From an uncultured Prevotellaceae bacterium (GTDB lineage Bacteria > Bacteroidota > Bacteroidia > Bacteroidales > Bacteroidaceae), in contig OMXS01000022.1 in assembly GCA_900315095.1 (NCBI GenBank), positions 1 through 35,105 of the forward strand: a stretch of DNA of 35,105 bases, read 5' to 3'. The translations under genes were made by a program, and so were the position numbers. Below the pieces are notes generated by a model. That model saw nothing but the letters and a program-made list of their open reading frames with translations. It was not told the DNA's origin and searched no databases. The stretch's first letter is position 1. Every line of letters starts with the position of its first letter. Below, piece after piece: positions 20,272-28,567 of this stretch.

Positions 20272-21117
20272 TTATTCTGCTTGCTCCGAAGGCTGCGCCG
20301 GACGCGCCAAGTCGTTAGGAGTAGGTGTCACCGGCAGCGTCTGTTCCACTGGCGGCACGGCGTTCTCATTAGGGTCGATGGCGTTTTGCTGTTCCTGGAA
20401 AGCCTTGTAGAAACTTGCCACCTCGGCATCTTGCTTAAACTCTAACGGCGCCTTTGCCATGATATACTCTATCCACGAGGGCAGTTCCTGCATTGCTCGG
20501 GTGTAGAGCACATTGGTCATCCATGAAGGATAAGGGTAATTATATGGGTCGGTCTCGTACGATACTCTGTAAACGAACGCCCAGGGACCGAGCACATTCT
20601 CATAGTTTGTTGTCACAACCGAGGTGAACAGCGTGTCTTTCTGCTGGCTCAGGCCGATGAGCTTGTTATAGAGTGCAGTCATCGTCTCCTGCTCGTCGAG
20701 TCCTTCCATGATGCTCTGGTTCTGCTCGTGCTCAATGTCCATCACCTTGTCTTGCAGGCGGAAGAACGACTTCATGAAGTGGTCGAGTTCCTGGTTGAGC
20801 TCTGTGCCTCCCACCGTTGTCTGCGAGTTGTCTATCTTCACGAAGATGTCGCCGCTCTCCAGCACTATAGGTGTAACGTAGATGTCGTCGATGAAGAGGT
20901 TCACCACCCTCACCGAGTCGATGTTACCGTAGAACTTGAACTGCCCGTGCACCACGTCGCACGAGTCGATGTTCTCCTTCTGGTCGTTCCTTACATTCTT
21001 AAGGTATAGTTTCTTGCCGTCAAGCATCTGCACACTTGACGTACCTGTTATGTTGTAAGAGCTTGAACACGATGCAAGCAACACAGTTGCCATCAACGCA
21101 TATAAGATTCTGTTCAT
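20272..21117 (-). CDS. DUF4369-type lipoprotein
   Basis: 281 residues from the ATG at 21117. A frame open to 21144 would place the start inside the -7 element and is rejected. The lipobox LLASC gives Cys at 17. Residues ~25-115 fit the DUF4369 pattern: a beta-rich region with GKKLYLKN, a DSCDVVHGQFKFYG segment and a later VLESGDIFVKID. DUF4369 domains often precede thioredoxin-like domains in Bacteroidetes. Here the rest is helical and ends in a Pro/Gln-rich tail, with no CxxC. Function is unknown. It is first in the operon with pyrC and the MetH activation domain. The promoter -7 is at 21142-21149. Confidence 0.85.
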   Translation of the reverse strand: MNRILYALMATVLLASCSSSYNITGTSSVQMLDGKKLYLKNVRNDQKENIDSCDVVHGQFKFYGNIDSVRVVNLFIDDIYVTPIVLESGDIFVKIDNSQTTVGGTELNQELDHFMKSFFRLQDKVMDIEHEQNQSIMEGLDEQETMTALYNKLIGLSQQKDTLFTSVVTTNYENVLGPWAFVYRVSYETDPYNYPYPSWMTNVLYTRAMQELPSWIEYIMAKAPLEFKQDAEVASFYKAFQEQQNAIDPNENAVPPVEQTLPVTPTPNDLARPAQPSEQAE

Positions 21118-21141
21118 AAGTTTCGTTCTGATAAGCACTGG

Positions 21142-21149
21142 CAAAAATA
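21142..21149 (-). promoter_or_regulatory. -7 element of the DUF4369-pyrC operon
   Basis: TATTTTTG on the minus strand, 25 bases upstream of the ATG at 21117. The -33 region is not a clear match. Confidence 0.5.
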
Positions 21150-21208
21150 CAATCTATTCTTGAAGTAGAGAAAAATTTTTATGCTATTTAAAACATTTGG
21201 GGTGTCTT

Positions 21209-21637
21209 TTATAGTTTTTTTGCCTCTTTTTCCAGTTCAGACGAAATTCTGTGGGTTGTATACAGTTCTATCACGGCACCAACAAGCAGCGTCACCACCC
21301 AGTTATTATGTATATAATGTACGTACGCGTTATAGCCTTCTATGCCGTTCTCCATGAACTTGGGCAGCAGGAACTGGTAGGCGTTCTCCACCATCAGCAG
21401 GGCTGCAATCACAAAGAAGATGTTGCCGACGGTCATTATCGAGCGCAGGCGGCGAATGGTGATGTTGGTACCCTCGTATTTCTGACGCATCTGCATTGCC
21501 ACGAACGCCCCCGTGCCTGCAAGCATTATCCACGATGCGGGCTTGCGGACTGCAAACACATACATCACGGCGGCCACCGCCATCAGCAGCGCCCCGACCA
21601 CCATTATCAGGCTTTCCGTCTTAGTCAGCTGTCTCAT
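21209..21637 (-). CDS. Four-helix membrane protein of unknown function
   Basis: 142 residues with about four hydrophobic helices (~9-28, 33-48, 65-85, 110-128) and a charged C-terminal tail ending KEAKKL. I do not recognise the family. The start overlaps the FtsB/DivIC-like gene by 17 bases, so translation is probably coupled, and it is the last gene of the queF transcript. The tight coupling suggests an envelope or division-related role, but that is only inference from position. No terminator hairpin is evident behind it. Confidence 0.8.
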   Translation of the reverse strand: MRQLTKTESLIMVVGALLMAVAAVMYVFAVRKPASWIMLAGTGAFVAMQMRQKYEGTNITIRRLRSIMTVGNIFFVIAALLMVENAYQFLLPKFMENGIEGYNAYVHYIHNNWVVTLLVGAVIELYTTHRISSELEKEAKKL

Positions 21638-21959
21638 TCTCCGTTTCGTAAAGTTGTTGGTCGTCAGACAAGACGAAGATATCCTCGTCGTCAGCCTTCA
21701 TGAAATATCTCTCGCGTGCAATCTTCTCTATTGCCTTGGGGTTGGTTTCCAGCTCGCGCAGACGAGTCATGTCACGATCATACTGGCGGTTGTACTCTTC
21801 CACCTGGTCTTTCAGGTCGCTGATCTTGCTTTCCAGCTGCACCCTCTTCAGGAAAGAGTTCTCGTCAACCACGCCCACAACGAGTACACCGACGATGAGC
21901 ACAATCCAGTATTTATTGTGCCCCAGGAATCTCAAGACGCCTTTCAGTTTGTTAGTCAT
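21621..21959 (-). CDS. FtsB/DivIC-family septum formation protein
   Basis: 112 residues. It has a short cytoplasmic start, one membrane helix (~17-33), a coiled coil (~36-75, LESKISDLKDQVEEYNRQYDRDM) and then the conserved ARERYFMKADDEDIFVL segment typical of FtsB/DivIC. These bitopic proteins bind FtsL and FtsQ in the divisome. The single helix, length and motif order fit well. It starts 40 bases after queF and overlaps the next membrane-protein gene by 17 bases. In other Bacteroidetes the gene is likewise found in housekeeping operons. Confidence 0.88.
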   Translation of the reverse strand: MTNKLKGVLRFLGHNKYWIVLIVGVLVVGVVDENSFLKRVQLESKISDLKDQVEEYNRQYDRDMTRLRELETNPKAIEKIARERYFMKADDEDIFVLSDDQQLYETENETAD

Positions 21960-21999
21960 ATATTTTATATAAGTTAGGTGTTATGAGTTGTTTCTCCGC

Positions 22000-22473
22000 T
22001 CAACGTTCAATGCTTACCTCCGAAAATCTCTTCTCTGCCAGCCGCTCATACTTAGTGCCTGGGCGCCCGTAGTTGGCGAAAGGATAGATGCTGATGCCGC
22101 CACGAGGCAGGAACAGCCCTATCACCTCTATATATTTAGGGTCCATCAGGCGGATAAGGTCTTTCATTATCACGTTGACACAGTCCTCATGGAAGTCGCC
22201 ATGACTGCGGAAACTGAAAAGATAGAGTTTCAGGCTCTTGCTTTCCACCATCCTCTTGTCCGGGATATACATTATGCGTATCTCGGCAAAGTCGGGCTGT
22301 CCTGTAATTGGGCACAATGTGGTGAACTCTGGGCAGTTGAACCTCACCCAGTAGTCGTTGTCGGGGTGCATGTTCTCGAATGTCTCGAGCACCTCGGGGG
22401 CGTAGTTGTCATAATACTTAGCCTCCGCGCCAAGCAGTTTCAGGCCTTCTTTCTTGCGTTTAGCTTCTTCCAT
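22000..22473 (-). CDS. queF: NADPH-dependent 7-cyano-7-deazaguanine reductase
   Basis: 157 residues, the short unimodular (YkvM) form of QueF, which reduces preQ0 to preQ1 in queuosine synthesis. The catalytic cysteine C54 sits in [18 protein letters not shown] with the Asp at 61. The NADPH-binding E77-S-K-S motif follows ([10 protein letters not shown]), and H91 and E96 lie in [11 protein letters not shown]. All expected residues are present. A very good TTTG-N20-TATCTTTG promoter lies at 22494-22525, giving a leader of only about 15 bases, so no preQ1 riboswitch can fit. Two cell-envelope genes follow in the same direction. Confidence 0.96.
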   Translation of the reverse strand: MEEAKRKKEGLKLLGAEAKYYDNYAPEVLETFENMHPDNDYWVRFNCPEFTTLCPITGQPDFAEIRIMYIPDKRMVESKSLKLYLFSFRSHGDFHEDCVNVIMKDLIRLMDPKYIEVIGLFLPRGGISIYPFANYGRPGTKYERLAEKRFSEVSIER

Positions 22474-22493
22474 CGCGTTCTATAATTTTGCTA

Positions 22494-22525
22494 CAAAGAT
22501 ACAAACTTATTTCCTTTCTCGCAAA
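22494..22525 (-). promoter_or_regulatory. Promoter of queF
   Basis: On the minus strand TTTG (complement of 22522-22525), 20 bases, TATCTTTG (complement of 22494-22501). The -7 element ends about 20 bases before the ATG. Confidence 0.85.
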
Positions 22526-22548
22526 AAGTTTACCTTTTTTGTTTGCAA

Positions 22549-22648
22549 AGATATGCTTTCGCTTGCTCAGAGATATGCTTCTGACCATGTCAGAGATATG
22601 CTTTGGCGTTGCAAGAGGTGCTTGATGAGAGAACAAAAGATATGACTC
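22549..22648 (+). repeat. Five AGATATGCTT direct repeats spaced ~22 bases
   Basis: AGATATGCTT at 22549, 22571 and 22594, then AGAGGTGCTT at 22614 and AGATATGACT at 22639. Start-to-start distances are 22, 23, 20 and 25, i.e. about two helical turns, so all lie on one face of the DNA. They sit between the queF promoter and the ECF-like element of the outer-membrane gene and may be a regulator binding array. Confidence 0.65.
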
Positions 22649-22746
22649 TGTTCATCCATTTTTATCCTTTTGAAAACAAAAAAGATAGGAATTGTTGCTT
22701 TTGAGGGTGTTTTTACAATAAAATTTCGGAAAATGCGGGTGGCGGA

Positions 22747-22772
22747 TTAAACCTTTAAAAAACTGCGGCGTC
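22747..22772 (+). promoter_or_regulatory. ECF-sigma-like promoter of the outer-membrane protein
   Basis: TTAAAC (22747-22752), 16 bases, CGTC (22769-22772), the AAC-N16-CGTC layout of many ECF sigma factor promoters. No TAnnTTTG element with a proper -33 was found before this gene. The expected leader is ~70 bases. Confidence 0.55.
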
Positions 22773-22847
22773 ATAGAAAGCGAACCTAAGAGAATCATGC
22801 TGCGCGTGGAGCGCGTATCATCCCTCTGTTTTAATGTAGCTTATTTT

Positions 22848-25800
22848 ATGATATTACGAAGACTTTTTATCGTTGCTCTTGTGGCATGCATTGCGACAAT
22901 GGCACAGGCACAAGAGAGAAAAATCACAGGAAAAGTTGTTGACAACGACTCGAAAGAGGCCGTCATGCAAAGCACGGTACAGCTGCTGCGTAGCGACAGC
23001 ACCTTCATCTCGGGCGCGCTGACCGACGAGAACGGTGAGTTCACATTGGAGGCACCCGAGGACGGCAAGTACATCGTGAAGGTTTCTAACGTGGGATACG
23101 CCATGCTGACGCAGGCCGTGACCATCGCCCAGGGAAAGAACGTGGCGCTGGGAACGCTGAAGCTGAAGACCGATGCCATAATGCTGCAGGGCGTGACGGC
23201 AACAGGACAGGCAAAGAAGGTGGTGATAAAAGAGGACACCTTCGTATATAACGCTAATGCCTTCCGCACCCCCGAGGGCTCGGTGGTTGAGGAACTGGTG
23301 AAGAGGCTGCCTGGTGCCGAGGTCTCTGACGACGGCAAGATAACCATCAACGGAAAAGAGGTAAAGAAGATTAAGGTGGACGGCAAGGAGTTCATGACGG
23401 GCGACACGCAGACGGCGATGAAGAACCTGCCTACATCTATCATTAATAATATCAAGGCATACGACGAGAAGAGCGACATGGCGCGAATGACCGGCATCGA
23501 CGACGGCAACGAGGAGACGGTGCTCGACTTCGGCATCCTTCCTGGAATGAACAAGGGTACGATGGCTAACGTGGACTTCGGTATAGGTAACCACGGGCGC
23601 TACTCTTCAAGACTGATGGGAGGATACTTCAACAGCGACATGCGCGTGGTGCTCCTCGGCAACATGAACAACACCGGCGACCGCGGATTCCCAGGCGGCG
23701 GTGGCGGCGGCAGATGGGGCGGAGGCCAGAACGGTCTGAACGCCTCGAAGATGTTCGGTGCCAACTTCAACTACGAGAAGAAGAACAAGCTGATACTGGA
23801 AGGTAGCGTGAGATGGAACCACTCGGACAACGACACTCGCGCAGACCAGTCGGAGGAGAGATTCGTGGGCGACCACTCGTCGTTCTCAAACAGCCTTAAC
23901 CAGAGCTATTCAAGGCGCAACAACTGGAACTTCCAGATGAGAGTGGAGTGGAATCCTGACTCGATGACCACCGTGCTCTTCCGCCCTTCGTTCTCTCTCT
24001 CGTCTAACGACAGCAGGAGATTCGGCAACTCGGCAAGCTACTCCGACGACCCGTACAAGTATGTAGACGACCCGCTCAACGACGCTTCAATATCAAAGAT
24101 GGATGAAGAGGGAGTAATGGTGAACACCCAAAAGACGCGCGAAATAACATATGGCGACAACAAGAACGTTGGCGGTACGCTGCAACTGAACAGACGACTG
24201 AGCAACAACGGCCGTAACATCACCTTGAGAGCAGATGCTCGCTACAGCAACAACGACGGCAAGAGCCTCTCAACGTCTAACGTGCACCTGTATCAAATAC
24301 AGGACGCGCTGGGTAACGACTCTTTGTACCAGACCAACAACTATAAACTGTCACCAACGAAGAATTACAGTTACAGCGTGCAGGCAACATACAGCGAGCC
24401 GATATTCAACAGGACTTACCTGCAGTTCAGCTACCAGTTCCAGTATAGCCATAACAAGAGAGAAAATTCTTATTATGATTTCAGCAACCTGGGAGAGTCG
24501 TTCTTCGACGGGGTGCCTACAGATTATCGCGGATGGGACCCATATCTCTCACGTCTCGAGATGCCTATCGAGAATTATCTGGACACCTACCAGAGCCGTT
24601 TCTCTGAATATAAGAACTACACACACGAGATGCGACTGACCTTCCGCATGGTGCGCGACAACTATCAGCTGAACATCGGTGCCATGATGCAGCCACAGCG
24701 CACAAAGTTCGTGCAGAACTTCCGCGGCATAAGCGTGGACACCACACGCACCGTGGTGAACTTCTCGCCGACAGTGGACTTCAGATATAAATTCTCTAAC
24801 GTGCACAACATCAGATTCAACTACCGCGGTTCTTCATCACAGCCTTCGATGGACAACCTCATCGACATCGTGGACAACAGCAACCCGCTGAACATCACAC
24901 GCGGTAACCCAGGTCTGAAGCCCTCGTTCACACACAGCATGCAACTGTTCTACAACAACTACATACAAAACCATCAGCGTGCCATCATGGGATTCTTGAA
25001 CTACTCGAACACACGCAACTCAATAAGCCAGATGGTAAGTTACGACCCAACTACAGGTGCACGCACTAGCCGTCCTGAAAACATCAATGGCAACTGGAAC
25101 GCAGGAGGAGGATTCATGTTCAACACCGCCATCGACTCTACGGGATATTTCAACGTGAACACCTTCACTCGTCTGAACTACAGCAACAGCGTAGGTTATC
25201 TGGCATCGGGAATGATGTCTAACTCACAGAAGAACACCACACGCACCACAAGCATCAGCGAGCGACTGGGATTCAGCTTCCGCAACTCATGGCTGGAGGT
25301 GGAACTCAACGGAAATGTAGACTACTCTCACGCACGCAACATGCTGCAGGAGCAGAACAACCTGGACACATGGCAGTTCAACTACGGTACCAACATCACC
25401 GTTTATCTGCCTTGGGGCACCTCGATATCTACTGACTTGCACGAGCAGAGCCGCAGAGGATATAAGAACGCAGCCATGAACACCAACGAGCTGTTATGGA
25501 ACGCGCAGATAAGCCACGGATTCCTAAGGGGCAAGCCTCTCACCGTGATGCTTCAGTTCTATGACATCCTGCACCAGCAGAGCACTATCTCCAGCACTCT
25601 GAACTCAATGATGAAGAGTGACACGCAATACAACGCCATCAATAGTTACGTCATGCTGCATGTAGCATACCGCTTCAATGCCTTTGGCGGAAACGGAGGC
25701 TTCGGCTTCGGCGGACGTGGAGGTCGCGGCGGTGGTCGTGGCGGTCGTGGAGGCGGTCCTGGTGGCTTCGGTGGAGGTCGCGGCGGCGGCTTCGGCGGAG

Positions 25801-25856
25801 GTGGCGGCTTCGGAGGCGGTGGCTTCGGAGGCGGCGGCTTCGGAGGACGCAGATAA
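22848..25856 (+). CDS. Outer-membrane beta-barrel protein with carboxypeptidase-regulatory-like domain and Gly/Arg-rich tail
   Basis: 1002 residues from the ATG at 22848, which starts a clean signal peptide (MILRRLF... TMAQAQ). A 17-residue longer frame from 22797 would precede it and is unlikely. Residues ~22-110 form a carboxypeptidase-regulatory-like beta-sandwich (KITGKVVDNDSKEAV, LTDENGEFTLEA). A plug-like segment (~110-235) and a large aromatic-rich beta-barrel to ~945 follow, as in TonB-receptor-like/OMP_b-brl proteins. There is a Gly-rich loop at ~278-297. After the last barrel strand (HVAYRFNAF) come ~56 residues almost entirely of Gly, Phe and Arg, so the barrel's usual terminal Phe is not at the C-terminus. 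No substrate-binding SusD-type partner lies nearby. A bidirectional terminator follows. Confidence 0.9.
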   Translation: MILRRLFIVALVACIATMAQAQERKITGKVVDNDSKEAVMQSTVQLLRSDSTFISGALTDENGEFTLEAPEDGKYIVKVSNVGYAMLTQAVTIAQGKNVALGTLKLKTDAIMLQGVTATGQAKKVVIKEDTFVYNANAFRTPEGSVVEELVKRLPGAEVSDDGKITINGKEVKKIKVDGKEFMTGDTQTAMKNLPTSIINNIKAYDEKSDMARMTGIDDGNEETVLDFGILPGMNKGTMANVDFGIGNHGRYSSRLMGGYFNSDMRVVLLGNMNNTGDRGFPGGGGGGRWGGGQNGLNASKMFGANFNYEKKNKLILEGSVRWNHSDNDTRADQSEERFVGDHSSFSNSLNQSYSRRNNWNFQMRVEWNPDSMTTVLFRPSFSLSSNDSRRFGNSASYSDDPYKYVDDPLNDASISKMDEEGVMVNTQKTREITYGDNKNVGGTLQLNRRLSNNGRNITLRADARYSNNDGKSLSTSNVHLYQIQDALGNDSLYQTNNYKLSPTKNYSYSVQATYSEPIFNRTYLQFSYQFQYSHNKRENSYYDFSNLGESFFDGVPTDYRGWDPYLSRLEMPIENYLDTYQSRFSEYKNYTHEMRLTFRMVRDNYQLNIGAMMQPQRTKFVQNFRGISVDTTRTVVNFSPTVDFRYKFSNVHNIRFNYRGSSSQPSMDNLIDIVDNSNPLNITRGNPGLKPSFTHSMQLFYNNYIQNHQRAIMGFLNYSNTRNSISQMVSYDPTTGARTSRPENINGNWNAGGGFMFNTAIDSTGYFNVNTFTRLNYSNSVGYLASGMMSNSQKNTTRTTSISERLGFSFRNSWLEVELNGNVDYSHARNMLQEQNNLDTWQFNYGTNITVYLPWGTSISTDLHEQSRRGYKNAAMNTNELLWNAQISHGFLRGKPLTVMLQFYDILHQQSTISSTLNSMMKSDTQYNAINSYVMLHVAYRFNAFGGNGGFGFGGRGGRGGGRGGRGGGPGGFGGGRGGGFGGGGGFGGGGFGGGGFGGRR

Positions 25857-25877
25857 CAAAAAAGAATATAAAATTCA

Positions 25878-25908
25878 GGGGCAACCTCACGTTATGTGGA
25901 GTTGCCCC
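25878..25908. terminator. Bidirectional terminator between the outer-membrane gene and purN
   Basis: GGGGCAAC (25878-25885) pairs with GTTGCCCC (25901-25908), with extra pairs inside. T-rich sequence follows on both strands, more strongly on the minus strand. Confidence 0.75.
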
Positions 25909-25990
25909 TATTTCTTATGTTAGGTGTTAGAGGGAGATACAAAGAAATATTAGGAGAAATGCAGCTTCGACACGAAGATAAAGGACAATA

Positions 25991-26560
25991 CTATTTTATC
26001 TTCTTTATCTCCTCTTCCACCACTTCAGGGAAGTGCTTCATCTCGAGTTGATGTATCTTCGCCTCGATGTCTTCTACCGTATCATCGGGAGTGAGCGCCA
26101 CCTTGAACTGCTTCACTATCTCGCCGCCGTCGCATACGTTGCTCACGCGGTGGATGGTGATGCCCGTCTCTGTCTCGCCTGCTGCCTTCACCGCCTCATG
26201 CACATGATGGCCGTACATTCCCTTGCCGCCATACTTGGGCAGCAGCGAAGGGTGGATGTTGAGTATCTTGCCGTCATACTCCTTCAGTATGAAGTCGGGA
26301 ACGATGAGGAGGAAGCCTGCCAGAACAACATAGTCTATGTTATGCTTGCGCAGCAACGGCATGACGTTTTCCTCTATGCCGAAGTCCGCTTTCTTGATGA
26401 CAGCGGTCTCGACACCCAGACGCTGGGCGCGCTGAAGAGCGAAGGCGTCGGCGCGATTGCTTATCACAAGTTCCACACGAGCCACGTCCGATGTCTGGAA
26501 GTGGCGTATAAGGTTCTCACAGTTGGTTCCGTTGCCGGAAACGAAGATGGCAATGTTCAT
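25991..26560 (-). CDS. purN: Phosphoribosylglycinamide formyltransferase
   Basis: 189 residues, the third step of purine synthesis: transfer of a formyl group from 10-formyl-THF to GAR. The start MNIAIFVSGNGTN matches the phosphate-binding loop. Catalytic N101 and H103 lie in NIHPSLLPKYGG and D144 in NVCDGG. The length is typical. It is the last gene of the rplY-pth-hslR-purN group, 71 bases after hslR, with a structured element in the gap. Behind the stop lies a weak heptamer-like run (CCTCTAA, CACCTAA) and then the shared terminator. Confidence 0.95.
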   Translation of the reverse strand: MNIAIFVSGNGTNCENLIRHFQTSDVARVELVISNRADAFALQRAQRLGVETAVIKKADFGIEENVMPLLRKHNIDYVVLAGFLLIVPDFILKEYDGKILNIHPSLLPKYGGKGMYGHHVHEAVKAAGETETGITIHRVSNVCDGGEIVKQFKVALTPDDTVEDIEAKIHQLEMKHFPEVVEEEIKKIK

Positions 26561-26581
26561 TTGAGTGAGGAGTTCTTTTAG

Positions 26582-26622
26582 TCGCTCCGCTTTATGAAAG
26601 CGCCCCTTTTCGGGTAGAGCGA
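26582..26622 (-). other. Compact three-way-junction-like element between hslR and purN
   Basis: TCGCTC (26582-26587) pairs with GAGCGA (26617-26622). Between them CGCTTT/AAAGCG (26588-26593, 26597-26602) and CCC/GGG (26604-26606, 26612-26614) form two further hairpins. The three helices abut with almost no unpaired bases. Confidence 0.5.
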
Positions 26623-26631
26623 GGAGTTTAG

Positions 26632-27108
26632 TTAGGAGTTAAAATCGTCATCGTCGAAGCCTTCGAAGTCGTCGTCGAGGTCATCGAAGCCGAACATGGC
26701 CGGGTCGACAAAGGCCTCCATGGCACGGCGGTCTTTCTTCGTGGGCCTTCCTGTGCCTCGTGCACGGTCTACGAAACCGCTGATGCGACTCATCTCTAGG
26801 ATTTCGTACTGCTTAGGGTCGGTCACGTTCTCGTAAATCTCAGGCAGCAGTTTTGCTCCGACGCGCTGCTCGATGCATTTCAGCACCTTGAACGAATAGG
26901 TGACAGGAGGCTTTCTCACGCTCACCACCTCGCCAGCCTTTATCGCCCGCGACGGTTTCACGGTGGTTCCGCTCATCATCACGCGCCCATTCTTGCAAGC
27001 ATCGGCGGCAATGGAGCGTGTCTTGAAGATGCGCGCTGCCCACAGCCACTTGTCGAGGCGTGCCACAGGAGCGCCCTGCGGTGCCGTTGGTTTTCCTTCC
27101 TTACCCAT
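26632..27108 (-). CDS. hslR: S4-domain RNA-binding protein (Hsp15-like)
   Basis: 158 residues. Residues ~16-80 form an S4 RNA-binding domain: [28 protein letters not shown], then the [15 protein letters not shown] turn. In E. coli Hsp15 this domain binds free 50S subunits carrying a stalled nascent chain. A helical segment follows, then [10 protein letters not shown] and a strongly acidic tail of ~20 residues (DDLDDD, DDDDF) not found in the E. coli protein. The gene overlaps the pth stop by 8 bases, which fits a shared ribosome-rescue theme with peptidyl-tRNA hydrolase. Confidence 0.88.
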   Translation of the reverse strand: MGKEGKPTAPQGAPVARLDKWLWAARIFKTRSIAADACKNGRVMMSGTTVKPSRAIKAGEVVSVRKPPVTYSFKVLKCIEQRVGAKLLPEIYENVTDPKQYEILEMSRISGFVDRARGTGRPTKKDRRAMEAFVDPAMFGFDDLDDDFEGFDDDDFNS

Positions 27109-27706
27109 TCTGTTCTTCTTTATTGTTCTGCGGCGCCACAGGCTTGCGCTTGTTATACTGGTTCATCGTGATGTTTATTCCTGCGAGAACGAAACTCTTT
27201 ATCTCCTCCACCGCAACATCCATCTGCGGCGCAAGCACTTTCATTTCTTCCTCGCTGTAGTGGCCGAGCACCCAGTCCACCTGCATCCCGCGGGGAAAGT
27301 CGTTGCCGATGCCCACCCTCAGACGGGCGTAGTCCTGCCCTATCAGCTGCTGTATGTGCCCCAGACCGTTATGGCCACCGTTGCTTCCGCCCGCCTTCAG
27401 GCGCAGCGTGCCCAGCGGCAGCGCCACATCATCGACTACTACAAGCAGTCGCTGCTGTTCTATGTTCTCCTTGTTGAGCCAGTATCTCACGGCATTTCCG
27501 CTGAGATTCATGAATGTGGTGGGTTTCAGCAGTATCACTTTCCGCCCTTTCAGCGACGTCTCGGCCACATAACCGTAGCGTTTGTCGCTGAAAACAATAT
27601 TGGACGCCTTAGCGAAAGCGTCCAATATCATGTATCCAGTGTTGTGGCGGGTATCGGCATATTCATCGCCTGGATTGCCTAAGCCCACTATCAAGTATTT
27701 GTCCAT
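27101..27706 (-). CDS. pth: Peptidyl-tRNA hydrolase
   Basis: 201 residues. It cleaves peptidyl-tRNA released from stalled ribosomes. Active-site residues follow the bacterial Pth pattern: N11 in [10 protein letters not shown]21 in RHNTGY, D92/D93 in [11 protein letters not shown], and N113 in SNGGHNGL. The C-terminal basic tail (NKRKP) may contact tRNA. It starts 5 bases after rplY and overlaps hslR by 8 bases, so the three genes form one translational unit. The length is normal and no residues are missing. Confidence 0.96.
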   Translation of the reverse strand: MDKYLIVGLGNPGDEYADTRHNTGYMILDAFAKASNIVFSDKRYGYVAETSLKGRKVILLKPTTFMNLSGNAVRYWLNKENIEQQRLLVVVDDVALPLGTLRLKAGGSNGGHNGLGHIQQLIGQDYARLRVGIGNDFPRGMQVDWVLGHYSEEEMKVLAPQMDVAVEEIKSFVLAGINITMNQYNKRKPVAPQNNKEEQNG

Positions 27707-27711
27707 TCTAA

Positions 27712-28323
27712 TTATTCAGCAGCCTCTGTAGTCTCCTCAGCAGCGGCAGCGGCGTTGCTCTTACGTGTAGCCTTGATGGTGCAAACCACAACTTCCTTGC
27801 TTGTAGCCATCTCGAGGCCCTCGAACTTGAGGTCGCCCACCTTGATGCTCTTGCCGATAGTCATGTTTGTAACGTCGATGTCGAGAGTCTCAGGAATGTC
27901 CTGATACTTAGCGGTAACGTTCACCTTGCGTACGATAAGGCTCAGACGACCACCGTCGCGAACACCCTGAGCAAGACCGTTCAGCTTAACAGGGATGCCG
28001 ATGGTGATTGGCTTATCCTCGTGAATCTCGAAGAAGTCGATGTGAAGCAGAGCGTCTGTCACTGGGTGGAACTGCAGCTCCTTCATGATTGCAGGGTGGT
28101 TCTCGCCGTCGATAACGAGGTTCACCACATAGATGTGCGGAGTGTAAACCAGCTTGCGGAGGTCGGTCATAGGAACAGCGAATGCCAATGCCTTTGGCTT
28201 GCCGTTCTCATCCTTTGCCTCGCCATAGAGGTTACATGGCACGAGACCTTCTTTTCTCAACTGTTTGGTAGCCTTCTTGCCAAGGTCGCTACGCTTCTGA
28301 CCTGTTACATTAATCTCTTTCAT
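27712..28323 (-). CDS. rplY: 50S ribosomal protein L25 (long, CTC/TL5 type)
   Basis: 203 residues, the two-domain form that binds 5S rRNA. The N-terminal L25 domain spans ~1-90 ([26 protein letters not shown], later [15 protein letters not shown]) and the C-terminal CTC beta domain spans ~95-185. An Ala/Glu tail ends the protein. It is the first gene of the unit with pth and hslR. A good promoter lies at 28417-28448, giving a leader of ~85 bases that contains A/T-rich sequence and a small hairpin. I cannot tell whether that leader is regulatory. Confidence 0.95.
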   Translation of the reverse strand: MKEINVTGQKRSDLGKKATKQLRKEGLVPCNLYGEAKDENGKPKALAFAVPMTDLRKLVYTPHIYVVNLVIDGENHPAIMKELQFHPVTDALLHIDFFEIHEDKPITIGIPVKLNGLAQGVRDGGRLSLIVRKVNVTAKYQDIPETLDIDVTNMTIGKSIKVGDLKFEGLEMATSKEVVVCTIKATRKSNAAAAAEETTEAAE

Positions 28324-28416
28324 AATGTGTTACTCTAAATTAAGTTTGTTAATAATACATGCTCTTAATTCGCCATCACACGAGAAAATCTCAACGATGC
28401 GCTTGAAAAAGCGGTG

Positions 28417-28448
28417 CAAAGGTATCACTTTTTCTTGAACTGACCAAG
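28417..28448 (-). promoter_or_regulatory. Promoter of rplY-pth-hslR
   Basis: On the minus strand CTTG (complement of 28445-28448), 20 bases, TACCTTTG (complement of 28417-28424). It is divergent from the nusB promoter. Confidence 0.8.
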
Positions 28449-28485
28449 TTTTCTATTAAAAAACCAATAAAAAGTTATGCTTTTC

Positions 28486-28516
28486 TTGCAAGAAAAAACT
28501 TTTTTAACTACCTTTG
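28486..28516 (+). promoter_or_regulatory. Promoter of the nusB operon
   Basis: TTG (28486-28488), 20 bases, TACCTTTG (28509-28516). The leader to the nusB ATG at 28568 is about 45 bases. Confidence 0.8.
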
Positions 28517-28567
28517 CCCAAAATAACGACAGGAAGAAAGCTTTGATCTAAATACGAAATCACAAAT

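Noticed and set aside
22474-22493. preQ1 riboswitch before queF
   Set aside because: The promoter leaves a leader of only about 15 bases, too short for the aptamer.
25677-25856. Gly-rich tail as a frameshift artefact
   Set aside because: The third-position pattern and the Gly/Phe/Arg regularity fit real coding in this frame, and a second Gly-rich loop occurs earlier in the same protein.
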